Shown one piece after another: positions 1-5,280 of a stretch of DNA of 7,603 nucleotides. Positions within the stretch are counted from its first letter, which is position 1; every line of letters begins with the position of its first letter. The notes beneath the pieces are model-generated. The model searched no databases and was not told the origin of the DNA. It worked only from the letters and a program-made list of their open reading frames with translations. The DNA comes from an uncultured Nitrosomonadales bacterium (lineage in GTDB: Bacteria; Pseudomonadota; Gammaproteobacteria; Burkholderiales; Methylophilaceae). The stretch covers positions 1-7,603 of the forward strand of contig CAMLMA010000085.1 in assembly GCA_946481065.1 (NCBI GenBank). The letters run 5' to 3'. Position numbers and translations under genes: made by a program.

Positions 1-1244
1 TCGTCGAACTCGATCGCGGCCAGCTCACCGAATTCATCGGCAACTTCACGCAATATCAGGCCAAGAAGGAAGAGCTGCTGGCGGTCGAAGCGACGCATGC
101 CGCCAAGTTCGACAAGGTGCTGGCGCAGGAAGAAGCCTGGATCCGCCAGGGCATCAAGGCACGCCGCACGCGCAACGAAGGCCGGGTGCGCCGGCTGGAG
201 AAACTGCGCCTCGAACGCGCTGCGAGACGCGAGCGCCAGGGTACGGTCAAACTCTCGCTGGATGCGGGCGAACGGTCAGGCAAGCTGGTCGCCGAACTGG
301 ACCACGTAGAGAAAGCCTACGGCGACAAGGTGCTGATCAGGGATTTCAGCACCCGCATCCTGCGCGGCGACCGCATCGGTCTGCTCGGCCCCAACGGCGT
401 CGGCAAGACCACCTTGCTCAAGCTCATCCTCGGCGAAGAGACGCCCGATAGCGGGCATATCCAGCGCGGCACCAACCTCAACATCGCCTACTTCGACCAG
501 ATGCGCGAACAGCTGGATGAGGAGGCCACGCTGGCCGATACCATCAGCCCCGGTTCCGAATTCGTGCAGATCGGCAACGAACGCAAGCACGTCATCAGCT
601 ACCTGGAAGACTTCCTGTTCCCGCCGCAGCGCGCCCGCTCGCCAGTGAAATCGCTTTCCGGCGGCGAACGCAACCGCCTGTTACTGGCCCGCCTGTTCGC
701 CAATCCAGCCAATGTGCTGGTGTTGGACGAACCGACCAACGATCTCGATATCGAGACGCTGGAACTGCTGGAGAGCCTGCTGCAGGAGTTCGAAGGCACG
801 TTGTTCCTGGTCAGCCATGACCGCGCCTTCCTGGAGAACACGGTGACCCAGGTCATCGCTTTTGAAGGCGATGGCGTGCTTACCGAGTTCGGCGGCGGTT
901 ACGACGATTGGCGTCGTTTCACCGCCCAGCGTGCAGAAGCAGCACGTAGCGAGGCACGGTCGGAAAAGTCACGGCCAGCGGCGGCCAAATCAGCGACCAG
1001 CACAGCCGCCAAACCGGGAGCCGACAAACTGAGCTTCAAGGAGATCAAGGAGCTGGAAGCCTTGCCCGACCGCATCGCGGCAGCGGAGGCCGAGGTGGCT
1101 GCAATCAACCACCAGTTGGCTGACAGCAACCTATACCGCAGCCAACCTGAACAGGTGAAAACGTTGCAAGCCCGCCTGCAAACGCTCGAAGCTGATATCG
1201 AGGCCCTGATGCTGCGCTGGGAGGCGCTGGAAAGTCGGCGCTAG
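1..1244 (+). CDS. uup: ABC-F family ATPase Uup, 5'-truncated by the window edge
   Basis: Soluble ABC-F protein with two ATPase domains and no membrane domain. Family members act at the ribosome, and E. coli Uup is also linked to transposon precise excision and DNA-structure processing. The reading frame is open from base 3 and 413 residues are visible. Full Uup is about 635 residues, so the first ATPase domain is missing. The fragment opens with the inter-domain linker (ELDRGQL, then QEEAWIRQGIKARRTRNEGR), which is highly characteristic of Uup. The second ATPase domain follows: Walker A GPNGVGKT (387-410), signature LSGGERN (about 654-674), Walker B VLVLDEPTND (about 712-741) and switch histidine VSHD (about 810-821). 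An Ala/Lys/Ser-rich hinge leads to a Leu/Glu-rich coiled-coil C-terminal domain (about 1030-1240), the DNA-binding domain known in Uup. The internal ATG at 117 is inside the linker and is not the start. The gene converges with the iron genes and is probably unrelated to them. No frameshift is seen. Confidence 0.96.
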   Translation, partial: VELDRGQLTEFIGNFTQYQAKKEELLAVEATHAAKFDKVLAQEEAWIRQGIKARRTRNEGRVRRLEKLRLERAARRERQGTVKLSLDAGERSGKLVAELDHVEKAYGDKVLIRDFSTRILRGDRIGLLGPNGVGKTTLLKLILGEETPDSGHIQRGTNLNIAYFDQMREQLDEEATLADTISPGSEFVQIGNERKHVISYLEDFLFPPQRARSPVKSLSGGERNRLLLARLFANPANVLVLDEPTNDLDIETLELLESLLQEFEGTLFLVSHDRAFLENTVTQVIAFEGDGVLTEFGGGYDDWRRFTAQRAEAARSEARSEKSRPAAAKSATSTAAKPGADKLSFKEIKELEALPDRIAAAEAEVAAINHQLADSNLYRSQPEQVKTLQARLQTLEADIEALMLRWEALESRR

Positions 1245-1258
1245 GCGCATAACGACAA

Positions 1259-1280
1259 CAGGGGCGTAACCCCTGCTTTT
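1259..1280 (+). terminator. Rho-independent terminator after uup, possibly bidirectional
   Basis: A perfect 6-bp stem, CAGGGG/CCCCTG, encloses the 5-base loop CGTAA and is followed by CTTTT. It lies 14 bases after the uup stop codon. The minus strand reads TTGTCGTT beyond the same stem, so it could also weakly end transcripts arriving from the convergent PepSY gene, whose stop codon is 15 bases away. The stem is short and the U-tract modest, so efficiency is uncertain. Confidence 0.65.
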
Positions 1281-1294
1281 CGGTATCGCTTGCC

Positions 1295-2092
1295 TCAGAG
1301 CATGGACAGGGTGGTGAGGATAGTGGCGACCAGCGAGCCGCCGATCAAGCCAGCCATGGCCAGCCGCGAACCGCGCATCTTGGTCCACAGCAACACGCCG
1401 GTGATGGATAACAGCAGCATGGCGCCAGCGATGGTGTCGGCGAGCAGCACCCAGGCGACGTTGGCCCCCACGCCCTTGTGCATGCGCGTGATGAAGCCCC
1501 AGACGTTGGCGTCCTGACGCTCGACGCGCGCATATTGATTGCCCGGGATGTATTCGGCCTTGATGGCGGCTTGCGGCAGCTGGAATTCCACGGTCCACAC
1601 TGCTGGCTGCTTCATCGCCTGCCCCATGAACCGGGTATCGTGCTCGGCCTTGCCTGCGGTTTTCACCATGCTGGTCGCTTCCCTGGCCGAGGCGCCTGAT
1701 GAGCCCATTCCCGCGGCGCTAGTCTGCGTCGTAGCCTGATCTTCAAGCTTGCCGTGCCGCGCAGGCTCGGATGTTTGCGCCATGGCTTGCTTTTGCGGTG
1801 GCCGGCCTTTGGGGCGCGCAGGTGCCTGGCTGATGTCCAGGGCCTGCTGAATGTAGCGCACAAAGGCTTTCTGGTCTTGCGGATAAGGCTGGGCCATCGC
1901 CAACTGGATCTCGGTCGCTTCCATCCTGGCTGCCGGGATCTTCATCACGGCGCGATGGTTGAGCAGGAATCCACTGACGCCGAACAACAGGCCCAGCACC
2001 GCCCCCCACAGCCCAAGCCAGCCATGGATCTTGCGCAGGCCTCTCAGCAGGCGGCCGCGTTGTGCATTCTTTTGTACGATGGTTCTTTCCAT
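1295..2092 (-). CDS. PepSY-family three-helix inner-membrane protein next to piuC
   Basis: Protein of 265 residues resembling the PepSY_TM_like_2 type of small membrane proteins often encoded beside TonB-dependent siderophore receptors. The biochemical role is not established; proposals for relatives such as PiuB include handling or reduction of iron at the inner membrane. Visible parts are a basic N-terminus, then KIHGWLG leading into TM1 (about 24-44) and ending GFLLNHR. A long periplasmic segment follows (about 47-205). The motif RMHKG (His215) precedes TM2 (about 218-237), and TM3 spans about 243-262. His23, His46 and His215 lie at membrane edges and are candidates for haem or metal binding by analogy with the family. 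Residues about 90-165 are low-complexity, rich in Ala, Ser, Thr, Gln and Met. An in-frame stop lies four codons before this ATG, so it is the earliest start. The ribosome site is weak, and only 20 bases separate it from the piuC stop, suggesting co-transcription and perhaps translational coupling. Confidence 0.82.
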   Translation of the reverse strand: MERTIVQKNAQRGRLLRGLRKIHGWLGLWGAVLGLLFGVSGFLLNHRAVMKIPAARMEATEIQLAMAQPYPQDQKAFVRYIQQALDISQAPARPKGRPPQKQAMAQTSEPARHGKLEDQATTQTSAAGMGSSGASAREATSMVKTAGKAEHDTRFMGQAMKQPAVWTVEFQLPQAAIKAEYIPGNQYARVERQDANVWGFITRMHKGVGANVAWVLLADTIAGAMLLLSITGVLLWTKMRGSRLAMAGLIGGSLVATILTTLSML

Positions 2093-2112
2093 AAGGTTTC
2101 TTCAAAAAAGGT

Positions 2113-2787
2113 TCAGAGGTCTGCCCACATGCGAAGCAGATTGTTATAGGTCGCCATCAGGGCGTCGATCTCCGGCGCGTCCGGTTGCCGCTGGCGCAGT
2201 TGGCGGATGGTCTGGTCGAGGCGATACAGTGTGGCGCGCTGACCATTGTCGCGCACCATGCTCTGCGTCCAGAACACGATCACATCCCGCTGGCCGGATA
2301 TCACTGCTTCGACCCGGTGCAGGCTGGACGACGGGTAGACGACGAGACTGCCTGCCTTGAGCCGGATGCGTTGCTCGCCGTAGGTGTCGGCGATCACCAG
2401 GTCACCGCCCTGGTAGTCATCCGGTCCGGACAGCATGAGCGTCGCCGAGACATCGGCTCGCAAGGGCTGCTCGCCATCGATACGGATGGCATTGTCCACA
2501 TGCTGGCCGAAAGCCATGCCCGGCAGGTAGCGATTGAACAGCGGCGGACTGATCTGTAACGGCAAGGCCGCCGACATGAATTCGGCACAGCTGCCGAGGG
2601 CAGCATGCACGCTCGCCGTCAGCGCCGCGTGCTGCGGCGTATCGTTGGCCAGCTGCAAGTTGCGCTTGACCTCGGCCGCGCGCTCCCCCGCCGTCGCCCG
2701 GCCGTCGCCGAACGGCAACTGGTCGTAAGCGGCGCGGAATTCGCGCAAGGCTTGTGCGTTCAGTACATCATCGAGAACGATCAGCAT
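2113..2787 (-). CDS. piuC: PiuC/YbiX-type Fe(II)/2-oxoglutarate-dependent hydroxylase
   Basis: Predicted cytoplasmic Fe(II)- and 2-oxoglutarate-dependent dioxygenase of the PKHD-type hydroxylase family (PiuC in Pseudomonas, YbiX beside fiu in E. coli). The natural substrate is not firmly known; the family is tied to use of catecholate siderophores. The 224-residue length fits the family. The double-stranded beta-helix core carries the iron triad His96-x-Asp98 (in FGQHVDN) and His157 (in YPSSSLHRVE), with Arg167 (GQRDV) as the 2-oxoglutarate ligand, so the active site appears intact. The tail (about 176-224) is the helical PiuC C-terminal extension. I chose the ATG at 2787 because the protein then begins MLIVLDDVL as in known members, and an AGGAG sits 10 bases upstream. 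An in-frame ATG at 2853 would add 22 residues but would run through a strong terminator hairpin. The gene follows TBDT1 and precedes the PepSY gene on the same strand. Confidence 0.93.
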   Translation of the reverse strand: MLIVLDDVLNAQALREFRAAYDQLPFGDGRATAGERAAEVKRNLQLANDTPQHAALTASVHAALGSCAEFMSAALPLQISPPLFNRYLPGMAFGQHVDNAIRIDGEQPLRADVSATLMLSGPDDYQGGDLVIADTYGEQRIRLKAGSLVVYPSSSLHRVEAVISGQRDVIVFWTQSMVRDNGQRATLYRLDQTIRQLRQRQPDAPEIDALMATYNNLLRMWADL

Positions 2788-2797
2788 GCGGGTTGCA

Positions 2798-2802
2798 CTC
2801 CT
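2798..2802 (-). promoter_or_regulatory. Ribosome binding site of piuC
   Basis: AGGAG on the minus strand, 10 bases before the ATG at 2787. It decides the piuC start against the longer in-frame ATG at 2853. The site begins only 13 bases after the U-tract of the preceding terminator. Confidence 0.75.
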
Positions 2803-2815
2803 GTACGGTTCAATC

Positions 2816-2842
2816 AAAAAAAGCCCGGCATGGCTGCCGGGC
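2816..2842 (-). terminator. Strong Rho-independent terminator after TBDT1, upstream of piuC
   Basis: On the minus strand a perfect 8-bp stem, GCCCGGCA/TGCCGGGC, closes a 4-base loop and is followed at once by seven T residues. It lies 35 bases after the TBDT1 stop codon and 28 bases before the piuC ATG. The GC-rich stem and long U-tract are textbook, so most TBDT1 transcripts should end here, with read-through supplying piuC. Confidence 0.93.
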
Positions 2843-2877
2843 AAGTGTCGCATGCATGAGGAGAAAGCGATGCGGCA

Positions 2878-5067
2878 TCAATATCTCAGGTTGAGCGAAA
2901 GCATCCCCGAGAGTGGCAAGCCGGGCAGCGCGCTACGCACTTGCCCCGATTCATAGTATTTCTTGTCCAGCAGGTTGAACAGGTTGAGCTGCACATCATA
3001 CTTGGGCTGATGGTATGCCAGCACCGCATCGAGGCGCACGTAGCCCGGCAACTCGACTTCATTCACATTGTCGGTGAACCGGCTACCGACCGCATAGAGG
3101 CCGCCGCCCACTTCCCAGTTACGCATGAAGCGATAGGTGGTCCATACGGTACCGCTGTTCTTCGGAACGTTCTGCGGCGTCATCCCCTTGAGCGGGATAT
3201 CGGTGGTGCCGCTGACGGAACCCGTGGCGGTCTGCAGCGATTCGATGACCTCTGCCTCCATGTAGGAGTATGCGGCAGAGACGTTCCAGTTGCTGGTGAC
3301 GGCGCCGTTGACGCCGAGCTCGAAACCATCCGTGCGCTGCTTGCCGGAGAGCGTGGTGAGGCCGGTCAGCGGGTTGGTGGTGCGGGCGTTGTCCTTCTCC
3401 AGCCGGTAGATGGCGGAGGTAAGGCTGACGCGGCCGCCGAACAGGTCCCACTTGGCGCCGATCTCCTTGTTGCTGCTGGTTTCCGGCTTGAGCTTCGCTT
3501 CTTCCGCGGTATCGATCAGCGCGTACTGCTCGGCGGTCGGGTTGAACGATTCGCCGTAGCTCACGTAATAGGATTGCGCCTCGGTCGGCTGCCAGATAAG
3601 GCCGGTGCGCGGGCTCCACTTGTGGTTGCCACTATCGAAGGCGTTGTTGGCTGGTACCAGCACGTCGGTCTGATCGACCCGGAAATCGTCATAACGCACG
3701 CCGGCCAGCACTTTCCAATGCTCGGTCAGGGAGAGCTGATCCTGCACGTAGGCGGCCTTGGTGATCGCGCGGATCTGGCGGCTGCTGTTCAGCGTGCCGC
3801 TGAAATCATCCGCTGCGCCGGTGCCGTTGGGCCATGTCGCAGGGAAGACCGCATTGAAGATGGAAGTACGATAAGCGGCACCTGGCGAGTTCTTGCTGCG
3901 GAAATCGTAATTCTCTTCGCCGAATTCAGCGCCGAAAGCCAGCTTGTTCTCCATGCCGAACAGCGGCTTGGTCAACAGGAAATCGGTCTGGTTGATGAGG
4001 TTCTGCTGATGGCTGTCGCGCAACGCCTGGCTGAAGGTGGCGGTACCGAAGGTCGCCGTAATGGCCGGGTCATTACCCACGCTGCTGACGAGGTTCGTGC
4101 GGTATTTACGGTAGTAATCGCCGTAGCGCGTGGTGTTCTTGACCGAGAATTCGTCGGTGAAGGCGTGCTTCAGCGTGGCGGTGGCGACGTTGGTCTCGTA
4201 TTCCTGCAGGCGGTCGTCCTTGAAGCCGTAGAACTTGCGCGTGGAGACATCCGCCGGCCGGCCGAGGAACATGGGCACGCCGTAGTCGAAGACGCTGTCT
4301 TCTTTCTGGTAGAGGTAGTTCAGGGTCAGATCGGTCTTGTCGCTGAACTGGAACTTGATCGATGGCGCGAGGCCGTGGCGGCGGGTGAAGTTCTGGTCAC
4401 GGAACGAATCCGAATCGTTCCAGAGGGCGTTCAAACGCACCGAGACCACATCGTTCAAGGCGGTGCCGGCATCGATGGTGACACGCTTGTTGTCGTAGGA
4501 ACCGTAAGAGATGTTGGCTTCCAGTCGCTCCTGGCCATCGGCTTGCTTGGTCGCCTGATTGATGACGCCGCCAGTGGAACCGCGGCCGAACATCACGCTC
4601 GATGGGCCTTTCAGCACTTCGACACGTTCCAGGAAGAAGGTGTCGCGGTTGTACTGGCCGTTATCCTTGACGCCGTCGAGATAGAAATCGGAATTGGCGG
4701 CATAGCCGCGCAAGGTGATGGAATCGCCGGTACGACCACCCTCGCCTGCGGCGATGGTCAGGCCGCTGACGTTACGCAAGGCATCGCGCAGGTTGAATGC
4801 GCGCTGCGACTCGATCAGCTCCTTGGTGACGATGCTGACCGATTGCGGCACGTCGCGGATATCGGTCTCGAACTTGTTGGCGGTGGTGGACTTGCTGGCG
4901 CGGAATGCGCTGTCCTTGTCTGGTGTCGCACTGATCGTGACTTCCGGCAGGGCTTCTTCCTGCGCGTCAGCCTGTGCGACGGTAACGGTCTCTGCCTGCG
5001 CCAGTGCCGGTATGCTTGCCAGCGCCAGCCATATCGCGGTCTTGCGATAGCCCGATGTGTGTTTCAT
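2878..5067 (-). CDS. TonB-dependent siderophore receptor, Fiu/PiuA-like (TBDT1)
   Basis: Outer-membrane gated channel for ferric siderophore uptake driven by TonB-ExbBD. The 729 residues comprise a signal peptide (1-25, cleavage after AQA), a TonB box ALPEVTISA (39-47), a plug domain (about 70-172, with DVPQSVSIVTKE, YLDGVKDNGQYNRD and RVEVLKGPSSVMFGRGSTGG) and a 22-strand barrel to the C-terminal Tyr. The barrel ends with the family's NLFNLLDKKYY block. There is no N-terminal signalling (STN) domain, so this is not a FecA-type transducer. I see no cysteine. The piuC neighbour suggests a catecholate-type substrate, but the ligand cannot be read from sequence. The start is supported by AAGGGGAG six bases before the ATG. 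Expression should be iron-repressed: a sigma70-like promoter overlapped by a Fur box lies about 105 bases upstream. The whole coding frame shows no internal defect. Its plug and several barrel stretches resemble TBDT2, so the two are paralogues. Confidence 0.95.
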   Translation of the reverse strand: MKHTSGYRKTAIWLALASIPALAQAETVTVAQADAQEEALPEVTISATPDKDSAFRASKSTTANKFETDIRDVPQSVSIVTKELIESQRAFNLRDALRNVSGLTIAAGEGGRTGDSITLRGYAANSDFYLDGVKDNGQYNRDTFFLERVEVLKGPSSVMFGRGSTGGVINQATKQADGQERLEANISYGSYDNKRVTIDAGTALNDVVSVRLNALWNDSDSFRDQNFTRRHGLAPSIKFQFSDKTDLTLNYLYQKEDSVFDYGVPMFLGRPADVSTRKFYGFKDDRLQEYETNVATATLKHAFTDEFSVKNTTRYGDYYRKYRTNLVSSVGNDPAITATFGTATFSQALRDSHQQNLINQTDFLLTKPLFGMENKLAFGAEFGEENYDFRSKNSPGAAYRTSIFNAVFPATWPNGTGAADDFSGTLNSSRQIRAITKAAYVQDQLSLTEHWKVLAGVRYDDFRVDQTDVLVPANNAFDSGNHKWSPRTGLIWQPTEAQSYYVSYGESFNPTAEQYALIDTAEEAKLKPETSSNKEIGAKWDLFGGRVSLTSAIYRLEKDNARTTNPLTGLTTLSGKQRTDGFELGVNGAVTSNWNVSAAYSYMEAEVIESLQTATGSVSGTTDIPLKGMTPQNVPKNSGTVWTTYRFMRNWEVGGGLYAVGSRFTDNVNEVELPGYVRLDAVLAYHQPKYDVQLNLFNLLDKKYYESGQVRSALPGLPLSGMLSLNLRY

Positions 5068-5073
5068 GTACTG

Positions 5074-5134
5074 CTCCCCTTGAATTGGATTAGCCTTGCG
5101 TGCTTCTTTACGAGTGGCTGGCTATCCTTGGGGA
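5074..5134 (-). promoter_or_regulatory. TBDT1 leader with potential hairpin pairing the ribosome binding site
   Basis: On the minus strand the ribosome site AAGGGGAG (5074-5081) lies six bases before the TBDT1 ATG. Upstream, GGATAGCC (5120-5127) can pair with GGCTAATCC (5087-5095) through 8 bp with one bulged A. The flanking TCCCC (5130-5134) can then pair with GGGGA of the ribosome site (5075-5079). The helices are separated by a small internal loop, and the terminal loop is about 24 bases. The complementarity is seen directly; any effect on translation is inference. Confidence 0.4.
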
Positions 5135-5146
5135 CTGGCTGGCTAT
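5115..5146 (-). repeat. Direct repeat ATAGCCAGCCA in the TBDT1 leader
   Basis: The 11-base sequence ATAGCCAGCCA (minus strand) occurs twice, at 5136-5146 and 5115-5125, with starts 21 bases apart, which is two turns of B-DNA. The copy nearer the gene extends to AGGATAGCCAGCC, which also occurs exactly in the TBDT2 leader. The repeats lie downstream of the predicted transcription start, so they would be present in the mRNA leader. Their function is unknown. Confidence 0.6.
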
Positions 5147-5174
5147 GGGCGACGCACCCTTACGGGCATTCGTG

Positions 5175-5193
5175 AATGATAATGGTTCTCATT
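5175..5193 (-). promoter_or_regulatory. Fur box controlling TBDT1
   Basis: Plus-strand AATGATAATGGTTCTCATT is an imperfect palindrome. Its 7-1-7 core TGATAAT-G-GTTCTCA matches the Fur consensus in all seven bases of one arm and five of seven in the other. Aligned as GATAATGATAATCATTATC it agrees at 13 of 19 positions. It covers the predicted -10 element and part of the spacer of the TBDT1 promoter, the usual position for Fe(II)-Fur repression. An adjoining inverted repeat, CATTC-GT-GAATG (5167-5178), overlaps one end and may extend the protected region. Confidence 0.82.
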
Positions 5194-5204
5194 TATAAAA
5201 TCAA
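5176..5204 (-). promoter_or_regulatory. Sigma70-like promoter of TBDT1
   Basis: On the minus strand a -35 box TTGATT (5199-5204) is separated by exactly 17 bases from a -10 box TATCAT (5176-5181; 5 of 6 to consensus). The start of transcription should fall near 5167-5170, giving a 5' leader of about 100 bases. The Fur box overlaps the -10, which supports the assignment. The -35 begins 22 bases after the TBDT2 terminator tract. Confidence 0.72.
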
Positions 5205-5225
5205 GCCTGTATTTGTCACGCGCAT

Positions 5226-5254
5226 AAAAAAGGCACACGCCTGGGCGTGTGCCT
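5226..5254 (-). terminator. Strong Rho-independent terminator after TBDT2
   Basis: On the minus strand the inverted repeat AGGCACACGC and GCGTGTGCCT forms a perfect 10-bp stem around a CCAG loop and runs into T residues. It lies 26 bases after the TBDT2 stop codon. It should insulate TBDT1 from TBDT2 transcription. Confidence 0.93.
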
Positions 5255-5280
5255 GGTAGCTACTACGATGGTCAGCTTGA

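Noticed and set aside
1131..1598. A 155-codon minus-strand open frame bridging the uup end and the PepSY gene
   Set aside because: It overlaps two well-supported genes in other frames and spans the terminator hairpin; its Arg/His-rich composition is typical of a shadow frame.
2788..2853. A longer piuC start at 2853 adding 22 residues
   Set aside because: The extra codons run through the terminator hairpin and its U-tract, the family begins at MLIVLDDVL, and an AGGAG supports the ATG at 2787.
5143..5169. A minus-strand mini-ORF of eight codons in the TBDT1 leader, ending in the repeat
   Set aside because: Its ATG is at the predicted transcription start with no ribosome site, and no equivalent is seen in the TBDT2 leader.
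2941..5175. A 744-codon open frame on the + strand covering nearly all of TBDT1
   Set aside because: It is in exact codon register with the real gene, so a stop would need TTA, CTA or TCA codons in TBDT1, all rare in such GC-rich genes. The translation shows no family resemblance, while the minus strand has a complete receptor with signal peptide, plug, barrel and ribosome site.
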